In this document: positions 24,590-35,644 of the stretch, piece by piece
How the letters are laid out: every line of letters begins with the position of its first letter
Numbering within the stretch: position 1 is the first letter of the stretch
DNA from: Portulaca oleracea
Lineage: Eukaryota > Streptophyta > Magnoliopsida > Caryophyllales > Portulacaceae
Reading direction: 5' to 3'
Assembly: GCA_029582165.1 (NCBI GenBank)
Contig: CM055877.1
Span: forward strand, 23,387,355-23,451,354
DNA length: 64,000 bases
The notes under the pieces: generated by a model
The model's input: the letters and a program-made list of their open reading frames with translations, nothing else
Database searches by the model: none
Told to the model about the DNA's origin: nothing
Program-made: the position numbers and the translations under genes

Positions 24590-25520
24590 TCCATATACTT
24601 GGATATATATTCTCTACTTGAATTTGTTTTTACTATAATATATGATATATGATTTCAATCTTCAATTTTTATTTCATATTCAACACAGAGGTTTAATTAT
24701 TTTTAATTCTAAACAAAAGGTGGTTTGAAGGGAATGAAATGGCACTCATGTTTATGTAAGGTATTACGAAAATTTTAAGTAAATTTGTAACGTGTCGTAC
24801 TCATTAAGCATTTTTTTATATAATTGATCAATTTTCAAAATTTCGAGTAAGAGTCATCCTTGAATGAAATATGAGTTAGTTAAGACCTTCACAGAATTGG
24901 AACATGTATAAGAAGGATCCTTTAAAAAAACAAAAAATTACTCGGAGGTACCCAAATATTTGGGGAAATTATTTTTCAGATTTCAATTTTCAAAACTTTT
25001 TTTGGGTTAGTAATTATTTGGTGCTTTTTTCAGCCATCAATTTATTAAGTGACCGAAATATCCTTATTCTTCTTCTTTAAGAATATTTCTTAAAAAATGG
25101 AAGATAAGGGTATTTCGGTCACTTAACCAAATTGAAGATCGAAAAAGCACCTAATAATTTCTAACCCTAAAAGTAAGGGTACCCCAAAATTAGTTTTGAA
25201 AAGTTGGGGTACCTGAAAACATTTCACCAAAAGTTAGGGTACTTCCGAGTAATTTTTTGTTAAAAAAAAAAGAAGACAAAATGTTAAATTTCTTCTTAGA
25301 GTGACTTGCAGTTTAGATAGTTTTGACGGAGACTTAATTTGGTCGTATCATTTCAAGCTACTGTGGTTTTTGTCTCAGTGTCTCACAGTCTTCTTTTACT
25401 CTTTTGCTGAATTTTATAGCATCTTTGATGAAAATTTTAAACATTTTTTACTTTTAATAATAATAATAATGAAAGAAATTGAGACATCTAAGTTCAAATC
25501 TTAGAAATAGAATTCCTCTT
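24590..25520. repeat. Paralogous block C, copy 1
   Basis: The flanks of this stretch match 51055-51590 in the same orientation: CACTCATGTTTATGTA versus CACTCATGCTTATGTA, TTGATCAATTTTCAAAATTT versus TTGATCGATTTTCAAAATTT, and TCTAAGTTCAAATCTTAGAA in both. A palindromic element (24922-25270) interrupts this copy only. The block lies left of the cofactor B copy in both places, supporting a larger segmental duplication. Confidence 0.65.
24922..25270. mobile_element. Palindromic foldback MITE (about 350 bp)
   Basis: The left arm begins AACAAAAAATTACTCGGAGG and the right arm ends CTTCCGAGTAATTTTTTGTT. The arms also pair over AAGTGACCGAAATAYCCTTA. Arm length is about 160 bp with a short centre near 25090-25100. 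Target duplication is obscured by poly-A and poly-T flanks, so the superfamily is not assigned. No protein is encoded. Confidence 0.7.
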
Positions 25521-25547
25521 CTCCCTCCCCTCCCCCCTCCCCAATAA

Positions 25548-26330
25548 TTATAGGCTGACAAAAGCCAAAGAGTATAGCAATAAAAGTACAACTTCACAAC
25601 ATACGCAAAACAATACAAAGAAAACAACAAAACCAAATAAAAAAACATCTAACAAACAGGTTTCTTCTTTTTTTTTTCCCAACAAGTCATCCCTGAAAGC
25701 TTTAGCCACAGTCTGAAGATCTTCACAAACCATTTTCAAAACACCTGCAACCTTTGTCACTATGCACACTTCCTTATCCAACTTAACAAGAGAAAAATCT
25801 ACAACTTCTTTCAAGCTTTCTGCATTACTCTCAACCCCATCTTTACTGCTAGACAAATAACTAAGAGAAGGCTTCAACTTCTTTTTAAAAACACCAGAAT
25901 TACTGGAAACTGGTTTATAGGAAGCTCTACTAACCACCTGCCACTTTGACATCGACAATAATTTAGATTCCTCTTCTGCCTACCCATAACTTTGTGAACC
26001 TTATGAAAGGAGTTCCCACGAACTCGGGGCAAGAAAAAGACCGCCTCATCAACCTTATTGCTAGGTGGAGCACTAATTGTACACTCAGTATCAGAACCAA
26101 CCACCTTAATAGGAACTTCTTCAATAAATTGAAGACCCCTTGAAAGAGTATCTTTAAAAGGCGATTTAACCGGACTCTTAGCAACAACCAAGGACACAAT
26201 AGGATCAGTGAATGTTTTGCTTGAAACGAAATCCTCGCCTACAAGCCCATAACACCACTTGCCACAACCTCACCTGAATTACCACCCCCACAAGAGCCAA
26301 CCATAGGTGATTCACCCTTAACAACTTAGT
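25548..26330 (-). pseudogene. Decayed unassigned coding remnant
   Basis: Overlapping minus-strand frames (25548-25958, 25874-26197) have a protein-like composition, for example SNKVDEAVFFLPRVRGNSFHKVHKV, but I cannot name a domain. Frames shift among each other. A LINE ORF1 spacer origin is possible but not shown. Confidence 0.3.
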
Positions 26331-26523
26331 AACCTTAGGTACCTACTTACACACCTTAGACACCCTCCTTAAACAAGTATTTGACCTCGAAATCTTACTG
26401 AACCTTGCCCAAGACACATCCAAAACACAACCCGGCCTTGTCCAATTTGCCATTTATACAAGTCAACCAACCGCAAGCGATTCACCCTCAAAAAACTTAG
26501 TAACCTTCGGTACCCAATTATAT
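26297..26523. repeat. Short tandem duplication (about 165-bp unit), second unit split
   Basis: TTCACCCTTAACAACTTAGT (about 26311) recurs as TTCACCCTCAAAAAACTTAG (about 26481), each followed by TAACCTTNGGTACC. The second unit is cut by the transposon stack at 26524 and resumes at 39803 with ACCTTAGACACCCTCCTTAA, matching 26353-26372 in the first unit. The whole 13.3-kb stack therefore sits inside one repeat unit. Confidence 0.7.
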
Positions 26524-26762
26524 TGAAAATATTAATGGCAGAAGCAAACACAAGGAAGAAGAAGAGAGAAACGAAAACCCTCAATCATTCATTTCCTCTA
26601 TTAACTGATTTGATATAGAGACATATCATCCCTATATATACAAGATGAGAGGGAAGAAGCTAAACAAGAAAAGCAAGAAACAAAGAAACCTAAAGAAGCT
26701 ACCTAACTAACCAACAACCGAGAATAACTAACTAACTAACAGCTAAAAATACATAATCTTAA
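26524..26762 (-). repeat. 3' LTR of the decayed copia element (239 bp)
   Basis: It is nearly identical to 33809-34051 apart from small indels, and is preceded (minus strand) by the purine tract. It contains TATATATACAAGATG-like promoter-region sequence in both copies. The minus-strand end is ...ATATTTTCA. Confidence 0.8.
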
Positions 26763-26806
26763 TAACCCCCCTCCTCAAATTGGAGGTTGGGAAACCCCTA
26801 ATTTGC

Positions 26807-27082
26807 CTAAAAGTATCTGTGTTGAATTCCTGTGAGAAGCTTTGTCAGGACATCAACCAACTGAAAAGAAGTAGGAATATGAGAGAGTGGGATTAATACT
26901 TCCATAAGCTTTTCTCGAACAAAATGGTAGTCGAGCTCTATGTATTTGGTTCTGTCATGATAAACCGGATTCTTGGCAATGTAAATTGCTGCTTGATTGT
27001 CACATCTAAGTGGAATAGGTATGATGTCAGTGAGAGTGAGTTCATACAACAATTGACTCAGCCACGCAAGTTCAACTACCAA
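26807..27082 (-). pseudogene. Copia RNase H, C-terminal part
   Basis: This frame encodes the end of a copia RNase H: LRCDNQAAIYIAKNPVYHDRTKYIELDYHFVRE-type sequence, with the DNQAAI catalytic-region motif and HDRTKYIELD. The join to the reverse transcriptase upstream is lost. Between them lies a TA microsatellite and an apparent deletion of the rest of the reverse transcriptase. Confidence 0.8.
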
Positions 27083-27188
27083 TCTTCTAATGCTTCGGTG
27101 TTTTGCCTCAGCAGAAGAGAGACTAATGGATTGTTGCTTTTAGACTTCCAAGAAATAACTGTGTTTCCCATAAAAATCACTTACCCAC

Positions 27189-27233
27189 TTACAGACCTGC
27201 GTGAATGTTAGTGGACAGACATGGACGTATGTC

Positions 27234-27324
<91 letters not shown>

Positions 27325-27830
27325 TCATGAAGATGTCCATGATGAAATGCATTGTTGACATCTAATTGATGCAAGAACCAATTCTTCTTTACTACAATTG
27401 CCATAAGACTTCTTACTGTGGTCATTTTTACAACAGGAGAGAAGGTTTCAGTAAAGTCAATGACTTCTCTCTGTGTGAAACCCTTGACAACAAGTCTTGC
27501 TTTTAATATTTCAATTGTCCCATCAGCCATGTGCTTAACCTTATACACCCACTTTCAACCTATTGGTCTTTTTCCAGGTGGTAGAGAGACTATTTCCCAT
27601 GTGTTATTAGTAATTAGGTCCTGAAAATCCATTTGCATGGCTTCATTCCATCCTGGATGATGCGATGCCTCACTATATGTTGTAGGTTCTGTGTAGTTCA
27701 AGCTTTCAAGAAAAGACTGACTTTCAGTAGTGAGAGTTGAAAAGTCTAAATTAGAAGCTTGAAACACCAGATTAGTTGAGGTAGCTAGGCACATGGGAGT
27801 TGTTGTTTTGGCCAGAAGAGAGTAATCTTC
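27189..27830 (-). pseudogene. Copia reverse transcriptase, N-terminal part
   Basis: Frames at 27555-27794 and 27189-27548 carry reverse transcriptase sequence: [34 protein letters not shown] and [13 protein letters not shown]. Relative to the family, HG replaces NG in the NAFLNG-type motif. The sequence then runs into a long TA microsatellite (27238-27323), so the catalytic YVDD region is absent. A stop lies at the junction of the two frames near 27552. Confidence 0.75.
27238..27323. repeat. (TA)n microsatellite inside copia reverse transcriptase
   Basis: A run of about 43 TA units. Reading frames across it produce Ile-Tyr repeats that are not biological protein. Confidence 0.95.
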
Positions 27831-28924
27831 TAGGTATGAAGGGGGCCTATGCTACCTGGTAGATCTTCTGACAGCACCATCATACATTTGTAGTGTTGTC
27901 TGCATTTTTGTGTTGTCAGTAGCATATAAAGAAGGCTCAGATAGTGCCTGCCTTTGATCATGATTAGAATGGGGACTTTCATTTTCAGAATGATCTGAGT
28001 GTTGCTCACCCTCAATAACTTGAAGGTGATCAACTTTATCAAAGGTATCAGAATCTACAATTTCCTTATAGTAATCTGATGTTGAAGAATCTAAAGAACT
28101 TATGATCTTCTTTTGTTGGTTAGCTAATGGAAACACATGTTCATGAAAAAATTACATCTCTAGAGATGTAGAATTGCTTGTTGTCAAGAGACATCACCCT
28201 ATAACCTTTCTTTCCTGTTGGGTAACCAAGGAAGATACATGGGATAGCTCGTGGATGAAATTTGGATCTCCCTTGTTTGAGAGTAGATATATAACACAAA
28301 CATCCAAAGCTTCTAAGGTTAGACTAGGCTGGGGGCTTACCATGAAGGACTTCAAATGGAGTCTTGCTATTAAAAATGTGAGTTGACATTCTATTTGTAA
28401 CGCCCCAAATCCACAATCCCGGGGTGACTCACTAACCGCTCGCAAACCCGTGATTAGCGCAGCGGAAATCTCAAGGATTAGGGGTATTACCGCCGTCCCA
28501 ACAACGGACAAGGCAGCAACCAAACAACAATAATCACAACCACAAATCAACAACGACGACTCCAACTCCAAGTTCGCAATTACATAAACCACCATACAAC
28601 CATAAAGTTGGATAACAACTAAACACTCATACACTTATACATCAATTACAATACTTGGTTCCTAGATTCCATATCACCCATTGAAATCCACTCCGAAGAG
28701 CATCACTACCTCCTTTACTTGACTAGGAGAATCACTCCACTTGATCTCGCTTGACTTGAGTGATCGAGCCGCCTAAAACAAAACATTAAAACATTCGCAA
28801 ATGAGTGGGGGAAACACTCACTACACAAACCTCTAATAAGTAAAATGCATTTCACAACAAACTTTCTTGATGGCCCGTTAAAACTTTTCGAAAACGGGAA
28901 AGGGGAAATGAAATAAATTGTTGA

Positions 28925-28925
<1 letters not shown>

Positions 28926-28991
<66 letters not shown>
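28926..28991. repeat. (TA)n microsatellite in solo LTR B
   Basis: About 33 TA units. The orthologous position in solo LTR A (about 13057-13084) has only a short interrupted run. Confidence 0.9.
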
Positions 28992-28993
<2 letters not shown>

Positions 28994-30920
28994 GTATCTT
29001 GCGATAGATAATTGAGTGGTATCCCTTACGATCAGTGCTAAGCACTTCACTCACGCGCATGCCCAAACCGATATAAGTTTGGATTGGGTGACTGATAAAC
29101 AGTCGATACTGGCCATGTCATTAGGACACTCTGATCAGGAGCATCTAAAAATGGGGCTAGCACTTCACGTGACTAGTTAGAATAAATGGGGCGGGACCAC
29201 TTAAAACATGAAACATAGATCATTAGTCATGACTTGAAATATAAATAATAGATATTAGAGTTAAAATGAAGGATTAGACAATTTGCGTACCTGAAAACTT
29301 GAAACACGCCCGACACGAGCAGGGACTTGAACGGATGTGCACGATCTCTTGAGGAAACTTAAAATGGATAAAGATCATGAATTAGGATCTAAGCTAGGTA
29401 GAACCATGAAGTAATAACTTGGGAAATTTCCTATAAACATTAATAATGAACTCGCTCCTTAAGGCGTACTCCTAAAGTCCTACTCCATTCTTCGGATATC
29501 GGACCAAGGCATAAAAGGACCTTTCGGGAAGCTTAGAACATACACCTCAACTTTGAAGTTGACCATAAAGGCTAGAAACATGGCTAAGGATGATAAATAC
29601 TATTGTCTTTACAAGTCGCCCAAAAGATATAACCATTTAAACCTCAATTATTCGGAAAATCATATCTCGAACTCTACTTATCGAAATCTCACATAAGAGG
29701 ACTTTTTTGGAAAGCTTGGTTCACATACTACAACTTTTATTTAGACCACCCACTAATTTGATCATGGGAACAGGCCGGATTTTTGGCCACAAAGATGGGC
29801 AGTCACATAATATTTTCTAGCAACTCAGATTACCGACCAAAAATTGGAGACTCATAAATCTCACTCCCGATGTTCAATGAAGGACTAAAACCCCAATTCG
29901 GAAAGCTTACAGAACATACTTTAAGTCTTATGTTGACCACAAATTGAGTGAAGCATCTTAAGGAGGCGAACCATAGTCATTAAGTCAGAACACGTAAATA
30001 AAATTCTGGGCAGAACCCAGATTACAGCCCTTCAGTAAAAACCTCATATCTCTCTCTCCTGATATCGTATGGACACATACTATACCTTTCCAGAAAGCTC
30101 AGAATGTCCTCTAAAACTGTCATGTTCAATTCTTAACCCATAGGGATCTCTAACCATTCCAAAAACAGCAATATTTAAACTGACGACAGAAAACATATTA
30201 ATTTACACACCTTCACGGTTTTGGCCAAAACTCACAATATACATACCGGAATTACGAAATTAAAAAACCGGAAATTAACTAACATCTTAGGCCACCTAAT
30301 CATACCATAAATTGAGTCAAACTCATACTTTATATTCCGTGGAATTTCCAGATTGCAACCAGATTCATTTCCCCTTGAAATTCCTTAACATGCATCACTC
30401 AAAAACATCATCTTACTTAATCTAAGTCTAATCTACACACATGAATTTAACTTTAATCAACTTTTCATCCTTCCACAGTGAGTTTAATTATCAAAAACCA
30501 CATGCATGCTCATACTTTCACATATCTTTCACTAATTCAACAAATAGAACAAAGAATCCATCTCAACTTACCCAAAATCCCCTTGATTCTCTTAGCTCTT
30601 AGAAACTCCTCTTGAAGACCTTAAATTTCTTGAATTTACCTTTGGAAAACCTAATAGTAACAAGAAGAAAACTTAGAATATAACCTTGATTTAATCTTGA
30701 AAGAGAGAGGAAGAGAAAAGGAGTGTTATACCATTTGAAATGGAAGAATAAGAGGGATTAGATGATGAGGATGATGATGGCCGGAAAATGGGAAAGGCTG
30801 CAGACAAAGAGCAGAAGGTGGCAATGGCTGGTATGGTCTGGCGTGGGTTTGGAGTGGGAGAGGAAGAGGTGATGAGTGAGTTGAGTGGGTGTGATTAAAA
30901 TGAGAGATAACCTCCAATAT

Positions 30921-30925
<5 letters not shown>

Positions 30926-30982
<57 letters not shown>
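30926..30982. repeat. (TA)n microsatellite in solo LTR B
   Basis: About 28 TA units near the right part of the LTR. Confidence 0.9.
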
Positions 30983-30984
<2 letters not shown>

Positions 30985-31503
30985 ATAGTTTACACTTAGG
31001 CCCACTTCTCTTCCCTCCTCTTGACCCAGCTGAAAACTCAGCCCACATGAGGGAGAATTGATCCATTTTTAATACTTCCTCTTATACTTATATCTCCCTA
31101 ATTTCCCAACTTACCGAAATTTCTTAAACCATAAAAATGTTATCGATCACCCAAATAAATATATCCAACACCTCCATAAAATTTCGCATAATTATAACCT
31201 TAAATTTAATCGAATAAAGGAGGACCCAAAATATCGGTCTCGGTAAAAGAATTCAGATACGATCAGAAATCATCATAAAAATTTATCGTAGAGATTTCTT
31301 GTGAAAAGAAAATTGAACTGATCCATGGATGATCGTTGCACTGTTCAAGTCCTGCAAAGCACACACTGGGTTAAAAAGAAAAAGATAAGAAAATTTTAGG
31401 CACAAATTAGTTAATTAATACAATTAAGAGATTTAAATAATAATGGTTTAGGGCGGGTTGTTACAATATTAATCAAGAATGTGGCTGTAAGAAGACAGTC
31501 TCC

Positions 31504-32276
31504 CTAAAATTTTATGGGTAGACATGATTGAAACAACAAGGATCGACTACCTTCTAAAAGGTGCTTATGTTTTCTATCTACTACTCCATTTTGTTGGGGT
31601 GTTTGTACACAACTAGTATGATGGATGATTCCATTATCTGAGAAAAAACCTTTGGCTACATTACTAAGACCCAGCTCAAGAGCATTATCTGATCGCACAA
31701 TTTTCACATTACTGTTATACTGGACTTTGACCATATTCACAAATGATTTGATCAAGGACAAGGACTCATCCTTGGTTACCATTGAATGGGTCCTGGTTAC
31801 CCTAGTGAAGTCATCAACTATAGTAAGAAAATATCTATGTCATGTGTATGTTTTAGCTGAATAAGGTCCCCATACATCTACATGAATTAAATCAAAGGGA
31901 TTCTTGGTGGATATGGTGTTAGTGGAAAAGGGCATCCTTTGTTGTTTTGCTTTGGGACAGATTGAACAAGAACTCACAGAATAAGAATGTCTATCAGAAT
32001 GTAAACAAGATATCATTGGTAATTTTTTCAATTTTTCAAAAAAAAATTGTTTCCCAATCTTTTGTGCCACAGTTGATAGTTTTTGCAATTTTCATTACAA
32101 GGTGTCTTAACAAGAAAACCTGAACACAAATCAGGACTACAAGTCACTTGATTATAATGTTCTTTGTTAGTTTTATCTTCTTCAAGGTAGCTTGTTGTTT
32201 TCTCATCAACAACATAAAGGCCTTTTGAGGTTTTACCATGAATCAATGGCCTCTTCAGAGAAGGGCCCTGCAACAC
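31504..32276 (-). pseudogene. Copia integrase
   Basis: Frames at 32028-32276, 31840-32088 and 31504-31782 encode the GAG-pre-integrase region (YQLWHKRLG), a CSICPKAKQQRMPF zinc-binding part, FDLIHVDVWGPY (first catalytic Asp) and VRSDNALELG followed by HHTSCVQTPQQNGVVDRKH (second Asp and Glu-region equivalents). Stops and frame changes separate them. The C-terminal end is split by solo LTR B. Confidence 0.8.
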
Positions 32277-32398
32277 ACAATTCTCAAGTGTAAAGATTAC
32301 TAGGCAATTAATTAAGCTGTTTACTTAGCCTTTTTACTGAGAGCAAATTAGAGCTAAAGAAAGGTACATGTAAAACATGATTTAGGAGTTAGGACTAG

Positions 32399-32944
32399 CT
32401 AAGGGCTCAGTTTCAGGTTTTCATGTTCAACAACCTTTAGTTTTTCACCATTAGGGATGATAATGAAAACAAGCTTTGTTAGAGTTATGATGTTGCACAG
32501 TTGACTCTTATCATGTACCATGTGATCAGTAGCCCCTGAACCTATAATCCAAGTCTTATTTTCTATCTTAGAAATCATGCAAGTAGAATCTGAATTGAGA
32601 AAGGGAGTACCTGCCATATAAGCCATCCATTGTTCTGATTGTTCTTGTGTAGTGGTAGAGTCTTTTGCTCCATTTTGTAATTTTGCCAAGAAATTAATCA
32701 TTTGTTGGGATTGCTCCTGTGTCAGACCAGGCAAGGTGGTCCCTGGAATGTTGGAAACAATTTGAGAGGGTTGTCTTTGTTCATTGTTAGTTGATTCCCC
32801 ATCACCTTGCATATTATTTGCATATCTTGCATTCTTGTTTTTGCTAGAGCCATTATTTCCTCTCTTTTCACCTTTTTTGGGGTAACCATGCAACTTAAAA
32901 CATCTATCAATTATATGTCCTAACTTTTTGCAATGAGTACAGAA
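32399..32944 (-). pseudogene. Copia Gag zinc knuckle and protease region
   Basis: At about 32944-32900 the minus strand encodes a CCHC knuckle (CTHCKKLGHIIDRC). The protease signature follows as WIIGSGATDHM at about 32551-32519. The usual catalytic Asp of the DSGA motif is Gly here (codon GGT at 32542-32540), so the protease would be dead even if the frame were intact. Confidence 0.75.
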
Positions 32945-33043
32945 GATATTTTGCCTTGTTTCCCCCTTTCTTTGAGTGTTTTGAGAATTAGAGGATGTAT
33001 AAAGAGATGCAACTTCTATAAGGAAATTGTTGGTGCGTTTTAC

Positions 33044-33869
33044 CTATCTCTGTCTCTCTTCTTGCAAAAGCATGGCATAGACTTGTCCTAGGGATGGAAA
33101 AGGGGACATGATCAAAATGTTACCTCTTATTGTAGTGTAACTCTCATTTAGCCCCATGAGGAATTGTATGACTTTATGCTCTTCTGAATATCTTTGCATG
33201 GTTGTGTTGATGTTTTCATCACATGTACACTTCCCACAACTGCAATGAGGGAAACCTGATACCATGGAGAGCTCATCCCAAGTCTTTTTGGACTTGTTAA
33301 AATACTCAGTAATCTCAAGATCTCATTGTACAAGGCCACTGACCTCTTGTTGAACTTGAAACAACTTGGCTTTGTATGTCGATCTAACCATATCTCTCCA
33401 CGAGTTCCTCCCAAATATCAGTTGGTGTTTCACAATATAGAACACTCTCTTTGATGTTCTTGTGCAGGGAATTCAACAGCCATGATGTGACCATGTCATT
33501 ACACCTCCTCTAGTGAGGAAAGAGGTTAGACTTGGCGTCAGGCCTGTTGTAGGATCCATCAACAAACACAAGTTTGTTTTTGGCTGAAAGGGAGATGGTG
33601 GCCGATGTCTTCCAACTATCAAATTCGTTCCCATCAAATGGCTCAGCCACGAGGGTCTGGCTTGGATTATCAGATGGTTGAATGAAGAGGGGATCAGATT
33701 GGTCCAAGATTACTACTGTTGAGGTCTTGGAGTCAATAGCTGCAGTCACATGAATGATTGAGAAAGCAAGCCAAAGAGGGTGTTTAAACAAAGCCTGCTC
33801 TGATACCATGAAAATATTAATGGCTAAAGCAAACACAAGGAAGAAGAAGAGAGAAACGACAACCCTCAA
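33044..33869 (-). pseudogene. Copia gag, N-terminal part
   Basis: The first part (33510-33869) encodes the N-terminal copia Gag (PSQTLVAEPFDGNEFDSWK). Later frames (33148-33414, 33044-33265) encode its middle, including VIQFLMGLNESYTTIRGNILIM. Several stops and frame changes interrupt it. The most upstream codons of the 33510-33869 frame read through the LTR and are not Gag. Confidence 0.75.
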
Positions 33870-34051
33870 TCATTCCTTTCCTCTATTAACTGATTTGATA
33901 TAGAGACATATCATCCCTATATATACAAGATGAAAGGGAAGAAGCTAAGCAAGAAAAGCAAGAAACAAAGAAACAAAGAAACCTAAATAAGCTACCTAAC
34001 TAACCAACAACTGAGAATAACTAACTAACAGCCAAAAATACATAATCTTAA
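33809..34051 (-). repeat. 5' LTR of the decayed copia element (243 bp)
   Basis: It matches the 3' LTR at 26524-26762. It is followed in minus orientation by TGGTATCAGAGCAGGC, the tRNA-iMet primer binding site. Confidence 0.85.
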
Positions 34052-34055
34052 TATA

Positions 34056-34260
34056 CTCCCTCTATTCCATATTAATTGTCCAAAATGTCGTCTTTGACTA
34101 AGAATTTCTTATGGTATATTTTATCAAAAAATTACAAAATTATATTCTTATGATAGTACTTTTCGTTATGAATCTAATTATAGTACTTTCGTATATTAGA
34201 ACATTGTATATGTTAAAAAATTAATGACACGTCAGGAAAATGAATATAGAACGGAGGTAG
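34056..34260. mobile_element. Stowaway-like MITE (205 bp), TA flanks
   Basis: The left end is CTCCCTCTATTCCATATTAA and the right end is the imperfect inverse ...ATATAGAACGGAGGTAG, flanked by TA. It lies between the 5' LTR of one copia element and the 5' LTR of the next, so it inserted after the first and before or beside the second. Confidence 0.8.
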
Positions 34261-34266
34261 TATATA

Positions 34267-34757
34267 TGTTGATGTTTTTTCAAGTGTATGTGTAAGATTG
34301 ATGAGCAATAAGTGTGGAAAATTAAGTGTACTAAGTTTAAGAATACAAGACAATTTTGTCTTATTTTTCCACATGCTCAATTTAATTCAAGCACATGTTT
34401 GTTGTGTGGATAAGGGTAGTTAGGCATGGTTAACTATCCTAACTTCCTTATCCATGCAAGTCTACATCATCATCCTATCTCTACCCTATCCAAGAAGTGC
34501 ATCCTTGCACTATAAATAGGGGTGTTCCTCCTCCCCTTCACACTTACTTCATTCCTTCCCATACACCCCCTTTCTAGGCTGTGACTGCAGCACATCTTAG
34601 GAGTGGATAGAGAGTTTGTTTAAGTCTCCTCCTATAAGGCAAGAGTTTTATCCTGCGACTATATACGTCGGTATATAAGTCTAAGGAGAGTAGGTACGCC
34701 TACGACTCTCTTGATTATCTAAGTCTCTCATCCTTTTCTAACCTTTTTTTTCCAACA
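34267..34757 (+). repeat. 5' LTR of the plus-strand copia element
   Basis: Termini are TGTTGATG...TTCCAACA. A TATA box (TATAAATA, 34511-34518) lies near the middle, placing transcription start about 30 bp downstream. Confidence 0.9.
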
Positions 34758-34781
34758 ATCTTAGACTTATATATCCTAGAG

Positions 34782-35643
34782 ATGGCGTCATTCAAGGATT
34801 TGACATCCGGTTTCCAAAAACTTGACAAGTTTGATGGTGTGAATTTTCGCCGATGGCAAAAGAAGATGCAGTTCATACTAACCACGTTGAAGGTGGTCTA
34901 CGTGCTAACATCACCATACCTCGAGGAGTCGGATGATGAGACTTTGGCGGAGACAAGAAGACGCCAGAAATTCGAGAATGATGATTGCATATGTCGTGGG
35001 TACATTCTCAACGGCATGGAGGACACCCTGTTTGATGTTTATCAAAACATGGAGACCGCTAAAGATCTTTGGGAGGCATTGGAAAATAAATACATGTCGG
35101 AGGACGCATCAAGTAAGAATTTCTTGGTTAGTCAATTCATGAATTATCGCATGATTGAGGGTCGTCCTGTTTTAGACCAACTTCATGAAGTCCAACGTAT
35201 TTTAAGCAATTTTAAACAACATAATCTGAACATGGATGAGTCTATCATAGTTTCTGCTTTGGTTGATAAGTTACCCCCTCTTGGAAAGACATTAAGAAAA
35301 CCCTTAAACATAAGAAAGAGGCAATGACTATTGAGGAACTTGCTAACCATCTTCGTATCGAGGAAGAGTTGCGTTTACAGGATGATCCTAAGGATGCCTC
35401 TAAGGTTAATGTTGTACAAGATGGCGGTTCTAGCCATGGTCAAAAGGGCAAGAGGAAAAGGCCTAATGACAACAACCAGAACAACAAAAGCAAGAAAGTG
35501 GTCAACAATAACAAGAAGCCCTTGTGTTGGGAGTGAGGTAGTCCCACACATAAGAAACGAGATTGCTATGTTTGGAAAAAGAAACATGGCCTACTCGATA
35601 AAAATGACAAGGGCAAGGAGAAAACACCAAGTGAGTTCATTGT
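34782..35643 (+). pseudogene. Copia gag with frameshift and knuckle stop
   Basis: The frame from 34782 encodes an UBN2-type Gag (KFDGVNFRRWQKKMQF near the start; MYRM-like and LVDKLPP segments later). A frameshift near 35290 moves the sequence into the frame 35324-35536. There the zinc knuckle reads CWE-stop-GSPTHKKRDC: the second Cys codon of the CX2C pair is TGA at 35534-35536. Past the stop the frame runs on towards the protease. Confidence 0.85.
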
Positions 35644-35644
35644 T

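Larger units (their letters stand above)
28396..31465 (-). mobile_element. Solo LTR B (3070 bp), nested in copia integrase
   Basis: In minus orientation it starts TGTAACAACCCGCCC and ends GGGGCGTTACA. The flanks CTATT (28391-28395) and ATATT (31466-31470) match at 4 of 5 bases. Removing it rejoins the integrase-to-reverse-transcriptase coding region of the host copia element. It belongs to the same family as solo LTR A, sharing GATTAGCGCAGCGGAAA and GAGTGGTATCCCTTACGATC. Two long TA runs (28926-28991, 30926-30982) lie inside. Confidence 0.8.
26524..34051 (-). mobile_element. Decayed Ty1/copia element (minus), with nested solo LTR
   Basis: The element has two similar LTRs (26524-26762 and 33809-34051), a canonical tRNA-iMet primer binding site (TGGTATCAGAGC, minus strand, next to 33809) and a purine tract (GGAGGAGGGGGG) next to the 3' LTR. 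Coding order on the minus strand is gag, protease, integrase, reverse transcriptase, RNase H, which defines Ty1/copia. The frames are broken throughout. A 3.07-kb solo LTR (28396-31465) interrupts the integrase region. Target duplication is probably TATAT (26519-26523 on the left), but the right flank is TA-rich and holds a MITE, so this is not certain. Confidence 0.85.

Noticed and set aside
27140..27361. Frames with long Ile-Tyr repeats (also near 28.9 and 30.9 kb)
   Set aside because: They are translations of TA microsatellites.
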